Assembly: GCA_035328465.1 (NCBI GenBank)
Contig: DAOLIQ010000001.1
Location: 23,164 to 87,163 of the forward strand
DNA from: JADJEI01 sp035328465
GTDB taxonomy: Bacteria > Bacteroidota > Ignavibacteria > Ignavibacteriales > Ignavibacteriaceae
DNA length: 64,000 nt
Direction: 5' to 3'
Part shown: piece after piece, positions 53,036-63,700 of the stretch
Numbering within the stretch: the stretch's first letter is position 1
Layout of the letters: each line of letters starts with the position of its first letter
Position numbers and translations under genes: made by a program
The notes under the pieces: generated by a model
What the model saw: the letters and a program-made list of their open reading frames with translations, nothing else
Told to the model about the DNA's origin: nothing
Databases searched by the model: none

Positions 53036-53656
53036 TTAAGTGATTAAGTAAAATAGTGGGAATAAAAAGATCCATATTATATCTACAAGATGCCAGTATA
53101 GTCCTGCTGATTCTAATTTCACAAAACTTTCAGACGTTATTATTTCCTTCTTAGTCAATCGTGTCATGTATCCGATTAAAATCATTCCAATTATGACGTG
53201 CAGCCCATGCAGGCCTGTCATAACATAATACAATCCAAAGAAAAGAATTTCTCCATTTGGTTTATCAAGTAATTCAGGAGAACCGGGGAAAATACCGTGA
53301 TGGAATTTGGCTGTCCATTCGAAATATTTATTAACCATAAATGATAGAGCTAGTACTATTGTAATAACCTGAAAAAATATCGAGAGGTTTTTGTTTTTCT
53401 TTTGAATTGCCGCAATAGATAAAGCCATAGTTAAACTGCTTGTAAGAAGAATTGCAGTATTAAAAGTACCCATGACAGTATTCAATTCCTTAGCGGCAAG
53501 GTGAAAATCAGCCTGATGAGTAAATCTGTAAACAGAATAGATAAAAAACATACCACCGAACAACAATAATTCGGTGAATAAGAACAACCACATTCCCATT
53601 CGCGAAGCAACATCATCGCGGTGAACATGAGCCACAGAGTGCTCTTGAGTGCTCAA
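53036..53656 (-). CDS. ctaE: Cytochrome c oxidase subunit III
   Basis: A 206-residue membrane subunit with five helices and a cytoplasmic N-terminal stretch. Typical features are MGMWLFLFTELLLFGGMFF (about 20-38), GLYYVMTGLHGLHVIIGM (about 144-161) and a terminal YWHLVDIIWIFLFPLFYL. The start is TTG (53654-53656) overlapping the subunit I stop as TTGA, with a strong AGGAGGT site upstream. This short five-helix form is common for A2-type and caa3 oxidases. Confidence 0.95.
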   Translation of the reverse strand: MSTQEHSVAHVHRDDVASRMGMWLFLFTELLLFGGMFFIYSVYRFTHQADFHLAAKELNTVMGTFNTAILLTSSLTMALSIAAIQKKNKNLSIFFQVITIVLALSFMVNKYFEWTAKFHHGIFPGSPELLDKPNGEILFFGLYYVMTGLHGLHVIIGMILIGYMTRLTKKEIITSESFVKLESAGLYWHLVDIIWIFLFPLFYLIT

Positions 53657-55317
53657 TTAACTACCTCCTGTTTAAGATTTACTGAATCATTAATTTTATA
53701 GTCGTAAGGTCCATCTGTAATAGTTGGTACATCGTGATAATTTTCTAAAATTGGTGGAGTTTGAACTTTCCATTCCATTGTTTCCCCTCCCCAAATATTA
53801 TTTTCCACGATTTTCCTTCCGCTCCTAAATGAACGATAGAAATTATAGAACATTAATAAAATGCCTGAAATTAAAATCCATGAACCTATTGTTGAAATTA
53901 CGTGGTAAGTTTGAAATTCGGGAAGATAATCATAATATCTTCTTGGCATTCCAAGCCAGCCCATAATGAACATAGGGAAATAAAGCGTATTAAATCCTAC
54001 GAAGACAATCCAAAAGGCGACCTTGGCAACGGTAAGATTGTACATCCGAGCAAACATTTTGGGAAACCAGTAATGCATTGCTGCAAAAATTCCAAAGCCT
54101 GTTCCGCCAAACATTACATAGTGAAAATGAGCAACAATAAAGGAAGTATCGTGTACCTGAATGTCAACAGTTAAGATTCCTTGCATTATGCCTGTCAACC
54201 CGCCGATCGTAAACAGAAAAATAAATGCAAGAGCATAAAGCATCGGAGGAGCTAATTCGATGGAGCCCTTGTAAAGAGTTGCGGTCCAGTTAAAAACTTT
54301 AATTGCACTGGGAATTGCCACTACCATTGTTAAGAGCGAAAAAACAAATTGCGAAGTGTTGCTCATTCCTGCCGTGAACATATGATGCGCCCACACCAAA
54401 GAACCGAACAATGCAATTGCTATGCTTGAAAAAGCAATAAACCTGTAGCCAAAAATAGTTCTGCGAGAAAAAACTGGAATAATTTCCGAAACGATTCCCA
54501 TTGCAGGTAGTATCATAATATACACTGCGGGATGAGAGTAAATCCAAAACAAATGCTGAAAAAGGACAGGGTCGCCACCGAGTGCAGGATCAAAAATACC
54601 AACTCCGAATGCTCTTTCAATTGCAACCAGAAGCAAAGTAATTCCTACAATTGGAGTAGCAAGTACTTGAACCCAAGCAGTCGCATAAAGCGCCCAACTA
54701 AATAGCGGCATTTTGAACCACCCCATTCCCGGTGCTCTTAAACGATGGATTGTGGTAATAAAATTTAACCCGGTGAGGATGGAGGAGAATCCTAATACAA
54801 AAGCACCAAACAAAGCAAACATGACATTCGTTCCGGTCCGAACGCTGTAGGGAATATAAAATGTCCATCCAGTATCTACCGGACCTCCAGGTAGTAATAA
54901 TGAAACCAGTACTAACAAAGCTCCTATAATATATAGATACCAGGACAACAAATTCACCCGGGGAAATGAAACATCTTTAGCCCCGATTAGAATGGGCAGA
55001 AAAAAGTTACCAAAAACTGCAGGTAAACCAGGGATCACAAACAAAAAAATCATTATTACTCCATGAAGAGTAAAGAATGAATTATATGTCTGAGGATCTA
55101 CTATAGTTCGACCCGGAGCTAACAATTCAAGTCTCATTAAAAATCCGAAAGTCATTCCGGTTAAAAAGAAAACTATAAGACCCGAGAGGTAGAGTATTCC
55201 AATCCTTTTGTGATCGGTCGAAAGTATCCAGCCAAGTAATCCGGTATGTTTTCCTTTATACTCAAGATAGCTCGGTTCTCTTCCATTATTTTTTAATTCA
55301 TTAACATTACTTGCCAT
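53653..55317 (-). CDS. ctaD: Cytochrome c oxidase subunit I, A2-type haem-copper oxidase
   Basis: The 554-residue catalytic subunit reducing O2 at the haem a3/CuB site and pumping protons. The motif YSHPAVY (260-266) contains the CuB His-262 and the cross-linked Tyr-266; the Glu of A1 enzymes is absent, and the preceding Tyr-Ser pair is the hallmark of the A2 group, as in the Rhodothermus caa3 oxidase. HHMFTAGM supplies the next CuB His pair, and HFHYVMFGG the haem ligands. The N-terminus has a charged extension of about 25 residues. It follows the SCO gene by eight bases. Confidence 0.97.
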   Translation of the reverse strand: MASNVNELKNNGREPSYLEYKGKHTGLLGWILSTDHKRIGILYLSGLIVFFLTGMTFGFLMRLELLAPGRTIVDPQTYNSFFTLHGVIMIFLFVIPGLPAVFGNFFLPILIGAKDVSFPRVNLLSWYLYIIGALLVLVSLLLPGGPVDTGWTFYIPYSVRTGTNVMFALFGAFVLGFSSILTGLNFITTIHRLRAPGMGWFKMPLFSWALYATAWVQVLATPIVGITLLLVAIERAFGVGIFDPALGGDPVLFQHLFWIYSHPAVYIMILPAMGIVSEIIPVFSRRTIFGYRFIAFSSIAIALFGSLVWAHHMFTAGMSNTSQFVFSLLTMVVAIPSAIKVFNWTATLYKGSIELAPPMLYALAFIFLFTIGGLTGIMQGILTVDIQVHDTSFIVAHFHYVMFGGTGFGIFAAMHYWFPKMFARMYNLTVAKVAFWIVFVGFNTLYFPMFIMGWLGMPRRYYDYLPEFQTYHVISTIGSWILISGILLMFYNFYRSFRSGRKIVENNIWGGETMEWKVQTPPILENYHDVPTITDGPYDYKINDSVNLKQEVVN

Positions 55318-55325
55318 ATTTTTCC

Positions 55326-56123
55326 TTAAGTAATCCTCGGCTTTAATTTTTTTGGTTTTAATTTAATTACAAAAAATATAAAAATCCCTGCGAACAAAAT
55401 TATAATGGCACCAAAAATCCTTGTAAGATTCAAAACATAAGTTTGACCTTCGGGATTGTAACTAAAACAATACTGTAAAACTCGTGCTATAGTTGTACCT
55501 ACTCTTCCATCCGACGCTTCTATTAATGCCATTTTAAAATCGAAAGGTAAAATTCCAAAACCCCTGCTATCAGAATAATCAGGAAATATGTATCTGCAAA
55601 TTTTTCCATCTGGAGAAAGAAAAATCAGCGAGCTGGTATGAGCAAAGTTTTCTCCGGTCCTTTTAAAATAAAATCCGGCGGATTGGGTGCACTTCAAAAT
55701 ATTTGTACTATCTCCAGTGAGAAAAACCCACGCATTTGAATTAACTTTATGATTAATCATCCCTAAAAAATTATTCTTTTTAGAAGTTGCAATGACGGGA
55801 GTTTCATCGTCATTTATACTAATGCAAATAATTTTATAATCCGCTCCAAGATTTAAATCAACTTTGTTTACAACATCAGCGATTTCCAACATTAAAGGAT
55901 TACAAATACTTGGGCATTGATAATAAACGAACGCTATAACTACAGGTCTATCGATTAAATCTTTTAATAGAACAATTTCGCCTGATTCATTTTTAAACTG
56001 ACTATCGAGCGAGATATACTTCCCTAATTGCTCATCAATTCCTACTTCAATTTTTTTATCAATTCCAAATGAGGAATTGATCAAAAGAAATGAGATGACA
56101 ATTAATTTTAAAAAAATTTTCAT
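55326..56123 (-). CDS. SCO1/SenC-family CuA maturation protein
   Basis: A 265-residue thioredoxin-fold copper chaperone. A signal peptide (about 1-20) precedes the domain; copper ligands are C70 and C74 (QCPSIC) and H162 (NFAHTSS). A C-terminal helix (about 236-256, FGAIIILFAGIFIFFVIKL) anchors it in the membrane, an arrangement common in this phylum. It is thought to deliver copper or reduce cysteines for the CuA site of subunit II, encoded in the same operon. Confidence 0.93.
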   Translation of the reverse strand: MKIFLKLIVISFLLINSSFGIDKKIEVGIDEQLGKYISLDSQFKNESGEIVLLKDLIDRPVVIAFVYYQCPSICNPLMLEIADVVNKVDLNLGADYKIICISINDDETPVIATSKKNNFLGMINHKVNSNAWVFLTGDSTNILKCTQSAGFYFKRTGENFAHTSSLIFLSPDGKICRYIFPDYSDSRGFGILPFDFKMALIEASDGRVGTTIARVLQYCFSYNPEGQTYVLNLTRIFGAIIILFAGIFIFFVIKLKPKKLKPRIT

Positions 56124-56129
56124 ATCGAA

Positions 56130-57047
56130 TTATAATTTTTGGTTCACATAGTTAAACAGCACATTCCAATCTTCCGAAGTTAAACTAAAAACTTTATTGC
56201 TGAATCCATTTTGCTTAACTTCATTCACTACTAAACTAACGAATTGATTCTGATTATTCTTCCAGCTAATATCATTCATCAGAACTGTGATTGCTTTCGA
56301 AACATCGGAAGTATTATTTCTTAACAATTCTGCCCCGGGTTCTGAACTATTCAGTATTTCGGCTTTAAATTTGTAAACTAATTCAGATTTTTTTCCAGCT
56401 TCGTTCGACGAAATAATCATTGCGCTTTTAACTGGTATTTGCGCCGGGATATTTTGAACTTTGGATAGATTATAGGTCGCATCAAGTAAAGATAATTCAT
56501 CAGGAGTATCCTTCGGTGCATTTTTCAAAAAGGTTTCTCTTATGTAATGCGCCAATGCAAATCTGTCTTCGGGAGTTAAGAAATTATACGAGATCATTCC
56601 ACTCCCGGGAATTCCTTCTTCTAGTGTTTTGTAAATGCCGCTAAGCAGCGGGCTGTTTTTCCAACCATCCGTAGAAGTGAAGTTGCGAGGAGGGGGATTT
56701 AACGCCACTCCGCCGGGACCGTTACCCTGACCGGTTTCTCCGTGACATGATGCACATGAGGTTTGAAACAATGTTTTACCTTTTTCTACAAGCTCAGGAC
56801 TTGCTATAGAAATTACATTTAGATCAATTGAGGGAACATTTTTCGCCTCCATTAATACGAGATCCATCTCTTGTGTTGTGTCAGGCAGTACTCCTGGAAT
56901 TTTTTGCTTTGCTACTTCATTTATCCGGGAGACATAGTATAGGCCGATGAGTATTCCAATTATGATTACATAGATATAACTAATCCCGAGGATTTTGCCT
57001 GAATTATTTAAAATTTCTTTAAATGTATTTTTTATTTTCTCTATCAT
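56130..57047 (-). CDS. Membrane-anchored monohaem cytochrome c
   Basis: A 305-residue protein with one N-terminal membrane helix (about 20-40) and a cytochrome c domain holding CASCH (98-102) and probable axial Met near 150 (GSGMISY). The C-terminal 110 residues are outside the haem domain and unrecognised, ending in a hydrophobic WNVLFNYVNQKL. It lies between actF and the SCO gene, six and 15 bases away. Because subunit II lacks a haem domain, this protein is a candidate electron bridge from Alternative Complex III to CuA (inference). Confidence 0.88.
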   Translation of the reverse strand: MIEKIKNTFKEILNNSGKILGISYIYVIIIGILIGLYYVSRINEVAKQKIPGVLPDTTQEMDLVLMEAKNVPSIDLNVISIASPELVEKGKTLFQTSCASCHGETGQGNGPGGVALNPPPRNFTSTDGWKNSPLLSGIYKTLEEGIPGSGMISYNFLTPEDRFALAHYIRETFLKNAPKDTPDELSLLDATYNLSKVQNIPAQIPVKSAMIISSNEAGKKSELVYKFKAEILNSSEPGAELLRNNTSDVSKAITVLMNDISWKNNQNQFVSLVVNEVKQNGFSNKVFSLTSEDWNVLFNYVNQKL

Positions 57048-57062
57048 ATTTTCAACCGAATA

Positions 57063-58247
57063 TTATAAATGAAAATTCAAACCTTTTTGTAATTTAGGAT
57101 CGCCAATAGGAATTAGATTATTATTCTTTGCTTTAAAAGTAAATAGAATTATTACAATTCCTATTGCAGCAACAGGAAATACAAGGTCGATCCAGCTAAA
57201 AATATATCCATGTTCCATCGATTGCATACTTGGCATTATTAACCAAAAAAGATCAAACAGATGTGCGAACAGTAACCACACTGCCGAAAATTTTAACCGC
57301 TTTGGATCCATTTTAGCCGGCTGTGAAAGTAGAATTATGTACGGTACTAAAAAGTGAATTACAATTAACAAAATAGAAAAGTAAGCCCAACTTCCCTGCC
57401 ATCGTGTTAAAAACCAAACTGTTTCTTCTGGTAGATCAGCATACCAAATTAACAAATACTGAGAGAATGCAATGTATGCCCAAAAATTTACAAATGCGAA
57501 AAGTAAAGCTCCGAAACTAAAAAGGTGCTCGTTATTCAAATCAGAATGCAGATAACCTTTTTCTTTTAATGGGATTGCAAAAATTGTGGCGCATGCCAGT
57601 GCAGCGATTACAGTCCCTGAGAAAAAGTAAACTCCGAAAATTGTAGAAAACCAATGAGGCTCCAAACTCATCATCCAATCAAAGGAAGTAAATGAGATAC
57701 TCAGAGCAAATAGTGGGATAAATATTGCCGACAATCTGATATTTATTTTGGTAAGCTTTTGATCACCATTCAAATCTTGCTTAAGCGAATTTCTACTCAT
57801 TAAAAAATAAAAAGCTGACCAAATAAGAATGAATAATATCACTCGGATGATAAAGAACTCTGTATTTAAATAAGGCGATTTGCTCGTAAGTATTTCATCC
57901 TGTGCTACAATCTGTGGTTGCGCCCATTTAAATAATACCTCCAAATTAAACAACAATGGAATTGCCAGGATTAAAAGAAAAGGAGTAATAAAGCCAGTGA
58001 ATTCAATGATCCTTCTAAAAGGAACACTCCAATCCGCACCCGCTACATATTCGAGTGCTAATAAAAATACAGAACCTACTCCCAGGCTTACCAAAAACAT
58101 GTATGCGACTAAATAACTAAATAGTGCTCTTGAATGATCCACATAAAATCCGAGCAATCCCAATACCGCACCAACAACTAAAAGCATCCAGCCAATCTTA
58201 TTTAAACTTGCAGGTAGTTCTTTTTTCAGATATTTATTTTGCGACAT
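57063..58247 (-). CDS. actF: Alternative Complex III subunit ActF (membrane quinol-oxidoreductase subunit)
   Basis: A 394-residue integral membrane protein with about ten helices, matching the length and helix pattern of ActF, the NrfD-like sibling of ActC. Segments such as YVAGADWSVPFRRIIEF (about 67-83) and FSFGALLFAFVNFWAYIAFSQ (about 245-265) are typical. Its ATG lies 14 bases inside actDE, with an AGAGGAGAG site upstream. In known complexes ActF sits beside ActC in the membrane; proton-translocation role is inferred from homologues. Confidence 0.92.
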   Translation of the reverse strand: MSQNKYLKKELPASLNKIGWMLLVVGAVLGLLGFYVDHSRALFSYLVAYMFLVSLGVGSVFLLALEYVAGADWSVPFRRIIEFTGFITPFLLILAIPLLFNLEVLFKWAQPQIVAQDEILTSKSPYLNTEFFIIRVILFILIWSAFYFLMSRNSLKQDLNGDQKLTKINIRLSAIFIPLFALSISFTSFDWMMSLEPHWFSTIFGVYFFSGTVIAALACATIFAIPLKEKGYLHSDLNNEHLFSFGALLFAFVNFWAYIAFSQYLLIWYADLPEETVWFLTRWQGSWAYFSILLIVIHFLVPYIILLSQPAKMDPKRLKFSAVWLLFAHLFDLFWLIMPSMQSMEHGYIFSWIDLVFPVAAIGIVIILFTFKAKNNNLIPIGDPKLQKGLNFHL

Positions 58248-59397
58248 TTTTTGAACTCTCCTCTTTACTCAATAATAAATCTGAAGCAGAAGCATTTTTT
58301 GAACGTTGAAGCACCCTTACATAATTTACTATTGCCCAGCGTTCATCAGATGTAATTTGTGATGCATAAGATGGCATCACATTTTGACCGTTTGTTATAA
58401 TGTGAAATATCATACCATCACTAAAATTTCTTGCTCGCTCAGAATGTAAGGTAGGGGGATTTGGGAATTGACCTCTTAATCTGCTGTCACCATCAGCATA
58501 ATTTCCGTGACAAGGGCTGCAGAAAGTTAGGAATTTCTTTTTACCTAATTCAAGAACTGATTTAGTTGGCAAGAATGGGTTACTTAATGTTTGTGGAGGG
58601 TTCAATTCACCTTTGTATGGATAAGGAATAAATCCACGCGCTACGGTTCCTTCGACTGGCTTTCTCATTCCAAATCCATCAGCAAAAAGTACACTCCCCT
58701 TTTGCGGAGTAAGCTTTCCTTGGTCCATCATCCAGTTGAAGGGCAAAGTGTATAGTAACTTATTCAAAGTCAAGTATGTCCCTCCAGAAACAACTAAGGC
58801 AGTAATAAAGAGTAATAGTAAAAATTTTGGTTGAAATACTGGGTAGATTTCTTTTTCAGGGATAAAAATATTTTCAGTTTTAAAAGCTCCAAGCTCATTA
58901 AATAGATTTCTTAATTTATTTTCATCAAATAAAGGATCGGCTGCTTCTACAAATATTCCGTATTTATCCTTAGAAACATTTTGCATGTAATCCGTATCGT
59001 GCAAAGGATGACTATTTGCCGGAAGTTTAAAGAAAAAAGCGAGCATTCCAATTACTGTTGAAAGTGTGGCTAATAACACAGTTAATTCAAATGTTACCGG
59101 AATGAAAGCCGGCAGTGCAAAAAATGGCTTACCGCCAATAACCATGGGGTAATCAACAGACATAGTCCAGTACATAAATATCAACGCAATTGCTGTTCCT
59201 GATAACCCGAAGAATAAAGTTACAAAACCAAGATTCGATGGTTTTAATTTCATTGCTTTATCCATGCCATGAACAGGGTAGGGTGTATTCACATCATATT
59301 TTGTATAACCACTCTCTGAGATTTTGGAAGCGGCTTTAATAATTTTATTCGGATCATCAAAAAGAGCACTGACTGCAAAAAGTTTTTTATTACTCAT
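58234..59397 (-). CDS. actDE: Alternative Complex III ActD-ActE fusion: DUF3341 membrane subunit joined to monohaem cytochrome c
   Basis: From the ATG at 59397 the protein has 387 residues; a GGAGG site spaced six bases before this ATG decides the start over an in-frame ATG at 59409. The N-terminal half (about 1-180) is ActD: VSALFDDPNKIIKAASKI, the YDVNTPYPVHGMD motif and two membrane helices (about 55-80 and 98-124). Another helix (about 192-211) leads into an ActE-like cytochrome c with CSPCH (293-297) and axial Met 341 (NVMPSY). In Rhodothermus and Flavobacterium complexes ActD and ActE are separate proteins. The frame is uninterrupted across the junction. Confidence 0.93.
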   Translation of the reverse strand: MSNKKLFAVSALFDDPNKIIKAASKISESGYTKYDVNTPYPVHGMDKAMKLKPSNLGFVTLFFGLSGTAIALIFMYWTMSVDYPMVIGGKPFFALPAFIPVTFELTVLLATLSTVIGMLAFFFKLPANSHPLHDTDYMQNVSKDKYGIFVEAADPLFDENKLRNLFNELGAFKTENIFIPEKEIYPVFQPKFLLLLFITALVVSGGTYLTLNKLLYTLPFNWMMDQGKLTPQKGSVLFADGFGMRKPVEGTVARGFIPYPYKGELNPPQTLSNPFLPTKSVLELGKKKFLTFCSPCHGNYADGDSRLRGQFPNPPTLHSERARNFSDGMIFHIITNGQNVMPSYASQITSDERWAIVNYVRVLQRSKNASASDLLLSKEESSKNVAK

Positions 59398-60763
59398 GGC
59401 TGCCTCCATTATGCACAGGTTGAGCGCCTTCAGCTACGGCTTTAATTTCAGATATTGAAACAACAGGCAAAGCCTTTGTAAATAAAATTACAAGCGTAAA
59501 GAATAATCCAAAACTCCCTAAAAGAATTCCTGCGTCATACATAGTCGGTTTATAATAAGCCCAGCTTGATGGCAGAAAATCTCTGCTTAAAGATGTAACT
59601 GTGATAACAAATCTCTCGAACCACATACCTACGTTTACGAGAATTACTATAATAAACATGAGAGGTACGCTTCTTCTGATTTTTCTAATCCAGAAAAATT
59701 GCGGAAAGATTACGTTACAAGAGACCATTATCCAGTATGCCCAGGCGTAAGGACCAAAAGCCCGATTAATAAAAACAAATTGTTCGGCAGGTACCCCGCT
59801 ATACCATGCTATGAAAAATTCCATAGCGTAAGCGTACCCAACCATCATACTTGTAGCAATAATAACTTTGTTCATTTTTTCAAGATGATTGATAGTGATA
59901 ATATGCTGTAAATCAAAAATCTTTCGAACAAAAATCAACACAGTAACCACCATTGCAAATCCGGAGAAAATAGCTCCAGCAACAAAGTAAGGCGGGAAAA
60001 TCGTAGTATGCCAACCCGGCATAATCGAAACAGCAAAGTCGAAACTTACGATTGTATGAACAGAAAGAACAAGCGGTGTGGCAAATCCTGCTAAAAGCAT
60101 ATAAGCTTTTTCGTAATGCTGCCAATGTCTATTTGAATGCCTCCACCCTAAACTGAAGATTGAATAAACTGTTTTTCTAAATTTAGAAACTGTTCGATCC
60201 CGCATAGTAGCAAAGTCAGGAATCAAGCCAACATACCAGAACACCAGTGAAACAGTAAAATATGTTGAAACGGCGAAAACATCCCATACAAGTGGTGAAG
60301 TAAAATTAACCCACAAACTATGCTGATTTGGATAAGGAGTAAGATAACCTGCAAGCCATGGACGCCCGGTGTGAATAATAGGGAAAATTCCAGCACACAT
60401 AACTGCAAAAATTGTCATTGCTTCTGCAAAGCGGGCAATTCCGGTTCTCCATTTTTGGCGCAATAGGAAAAGTATTGCGGAAATTAATGTGCCTGCATGA
60501 CCTATACCGACCCAGAACACGAAGTTCACAATTGGGAATGCCCATCCGACAGGCTGATTGTTCCCCCACATTCCAGTACCGTAATAAAAACTGATTGCGA
60601 GACATATTGCTCCAATCATCAAGAAAGTTCCTGAAATGCTTAAAGCAATGTAAAATTTCTTATCAGGTTTGGACTCGAGAGGCGCAGCTACTAATCTTTC
60701 AATTTCTGCAAGTGAAAGTCTCCCCTCAATAGTGGGTAATTCTTGAGAATAATCTACGTTCAC
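59390..60763 (-). CDS. actC: Alternative Complex III subunit ActC (NrfD/PsrC-like)
   Basis: A 457-residue NrfD-family membrane subunit with ten helices, where quinol is oxidised. Recognisable segments are GVGIGHAGTLISAILFL-like (VFWVGIGHAGTLISAILFL around 83-101), TGRPWLAGYL, HTIVSFDFAVSIMPGWHTTIFPPYFVAGAI in parts (about 235-264), and the terminal HNGGSHE. The start is GTG at 60763 with GGAGG seven bases upstream, and overlaps the actB stop by one base (TAGTG). It overlaps actDE by eight bases at the 3' end. Confidence 0.95.
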   Translation of the reverse strand: MNVDYSQELPTIEGRLSLAEIERLVAAPLESKPDKKFYIALSISGTFLMIGAICLAISFYYGTGMWGNNQPVGWAFPIVNFVFWVGIGHAGTLISAILFLLRQKWRTGIARFAEAMTIFAVMCAGIFPIIHTGRPWLAGYLTPYPNQHSLWVNFTSPLVWDVFAVSTYFTVSLVFWYVGLIPDFATMRDRTVSKFRKTVYSIFSLGWRHSNRHWQHYEKAYMLLAGFATPLVLSVHTIVSFDFAVSIMPGWHTTIFPPYFVAGAIFSGFAMVVTVLIFVRKIFDLQHIITINHLEKMNKVIIATSMMVGYAYAMEFFIAWYSGVPAEQFVFINRAFGPYAWAYWIMVSCNVIFPQFFWIRKIRRSVPLMFIIVILVNVGMWFERFVITVTSLSRDFLPSSWAYYKPTMYDAGILLGSFGLFFTLVILFTKALPVVSISEIKAVAEGAQPVHNGGSHE

Positions 60764-63700
60764 TAAACTTCCTCCGTATAAGTATTTCTGAGTTTGGCTA
60801 TGTACGTAACGTTTGGTTTAACATTAAGATCTTCAAGTACATAATAGCCAAGATCATGATTTCTATATTTATAAAATTCTTCTTCCTTATTATTTATATC
60901 GCCGAATTGAATTGCATTTGTACCGCACGCATCCTGACATGCTGTGCGCACATCCGAACCTTTGATTGTTCTGCCATTTCTTGTAGCTTCAGCACGAGCT
61001 TCACTAATTCGCTGCACACAGAAAGTACATTTCTCCATAACTCCACGAGAGCGTACCGTAACCTCAGGATTAAACATTAGTGAAAGTAGTTCTCCTTCCT
61101 GATAGCCATCTCTAAAATGATCACGGAAGTTGAAGAAGTTAAACCTTCTGACTTTGTAAGGACAGTTATTTGAACAGTAGCGAGTACCGACACAACGGTT
61201 ATAGACCATTTGATTTAATCCATCCGGACTATGGTTAGTAGCAACAACCGGACAAACATTTTCGCATGGAGCTTGATCGCAATGCTGACATAACATTGGC
61301 ATATTACTTACCTGCGGCTCATTAATTTCACCCGAATAATATCTGTCGATACGCAGCCACATCATCTCGCGGCTTTTAAGAATTTGATCTTTACCAACCA
61401 CCGGTACATTATTTTCAACACTGCAAGCGGTGATACATTCACTGCAGCCAGTACATTTATTAAGATCAATGGACATTCCCCATTTTAAACCGGGATAAGG
61501 ATGGGGATCATATACACTTTCTAATTCGTGTTCGTTATTTTTTTTCAGAAATTTTTTATTTTTAGTATAAAGTTCAACTGTCCCTTCCTGAATGATCTTT
61601 CTTTTTTTCTCAATGTCTTTTGTTAATTCATTATCAAAAGCATGATGTTCCTGAGTTGAGGCAAGCTCGTATGATCCAGCAGCCTTCGAGATTTTACCCA
61701 AGCTATAGATTTTGGATGAATTAGCTTTGTAAGAGCAAAGAACATTTGCATTAAAACCGACACCAGTTCCAACTATTCCTGCTGCTGTTCTTCCATAACC
61801 AAGTTCTATTGAAATAGTATTATCCGCACATCCAGGCTGAACAAAAACAGGAATTTCGAGCTTTCTTCCGTCAACGGAAATTGAGACTAAATCATTTTCA
61901 CCAAGTCCGTTTTCCTTTGCAGTTTTTTCAGAAACCGCAGCATAATTATCCCATGCAATTTTTGAAACAGGGTGGGGCAATTCCTGAAGAAATCCATTAT
62001 TAGCAAATCTTCCATCACCAATTGCATAACTATTTTTTAATGTTAAAACATAAGCGCTTAAATTTTTTAATGTAGTGTTTATTTCACTTAATACCGAAGT
62101 AGTAAAATCGCCTATTGTTAAATTTGCATTGGTACGCTTAACAACTCCGTCGTGAAGACTTGCCAACCAAAATTGTTTAAAACTCATAACAGAATTCATT
62201 TGAGGATAGACTTCCGCTTCCCATCGCTTCATCAAATAATCATGATATATTTTATCACTGTACAAATTTGTATCTCCCCCAACCCAGGTTAATAGAATGG
62301 CTTCTTTCTGTCTTGTATTCTGAAGCGGTGCAATTACAGGCTGCTGAAGTGAAATAAAGTTATTACGCACCTCAAAATCACCCCACGACTCAAAATCATG
62401 GTTAATTGGTAAAACATAATTAGATAATTCTGAAGTTTCATTTACTGACTCTACCAGGCTAATTACCGTCGGGACATTTTTTAATCCTTCTTGAAATCCA
62501 AGGTCCTCAGGTAAATGATAGATGGGATTTGAATTTAGATTTATTAAACAAGCTACTTTTCCAGCTTTCATCTTCATTACTAAATCATTTAATTCATCAT
62601 TATTTGAAAGCGGTATAATTTCATTTTGAGTCGAATCAGTTCGATATAAGTTTTTGCCGCCGAGCAGATCGTTTAAATAATTTACAACGATGTGAACATC
62701 TTCAGGTAAAGTACTGCCAGCGTAAATAATAGACTTTCCTCTATTTGCAATTAAATCTTTGACTAAAAGTTTCAGTTTATTTTCATTAAGTGAATATTTT
62801 TTCGCAAATGTATTTAGCGAATAGTAGGCAAGATTTAAACCACTGACCGAAATGCCATGAGTAGATAATTCTTTTAATACAGTAAGCACAAATTCAAGTT
62901 GAGCATCAGGCCTAAGTCGAAATCTAGAGTCGGCATTCATTCCAGTTAGAGATAGATTTCCTTCAACAACATATAATCGACTAAACTTATTTAGATCATT
63001 AACGTCTCTGCCTTCAGAAAACATTCTTGTGGTTTCGACTTTGTTTTGCTCAGTTCCGAGGAAGTCACCTTCAAGGGAAAGAATAATTTTTGCTTCATTC
63101 CATTTTATTAAAGGATAAATTCCATCACCGTAACATTTCTTCCAAGAAGATTTTTTGATTTCTTCATTAAAAAGTTCGTAAGAATAAATTTTAGCTGTTG
63201 GATATTTAACGATAAAATCATTCAGCAACTTTTTAGTTGTGGGTGATAAAATTTTGTGGGAGATTAATGCAATTTCGTTTGAACCAGCAAAATCAAGTGC
63301 TTTAATAATTTTCTCATCAGCCTGCTTCCAGTCAATATCAGTAAATCCAAATTCAGATTTTAATTTAGGTGAAGCAATTCTTTCCGGATCATAAAGGCTT
63401 AGAATGCTTGCCTGCCCCTTTGCGCAAGTTTTGCCCTGACTAACCGGATGATCGGGATTCCCATCCACCTTAATTGGTCGTCCTTCTCGAGTCTTAATCA
63501 AAATCCCGCAAGCGTTGTTGCAGGCGGTACAAGTGGAAGCATAATAATTTGGGACGCCGGCAATGATCTCTTCGGGTTTATCGTTATAGGGTATAATTTC
63601 GCCTTTATCTCTATAATCTGAACAACCTGCACCGGCAAGAGCAGCCGAAGCACCAAGCAATGCTAAAAATTTACGTCGGGAAAGATGGGAAAGTTCCTTA

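Noticed and set aside
59398..59409. Upstream ATG for actDE
   Set aside because: The ribosome site GGAGG lies between this ATG and the one at 59397, so the inner ATG is the start.
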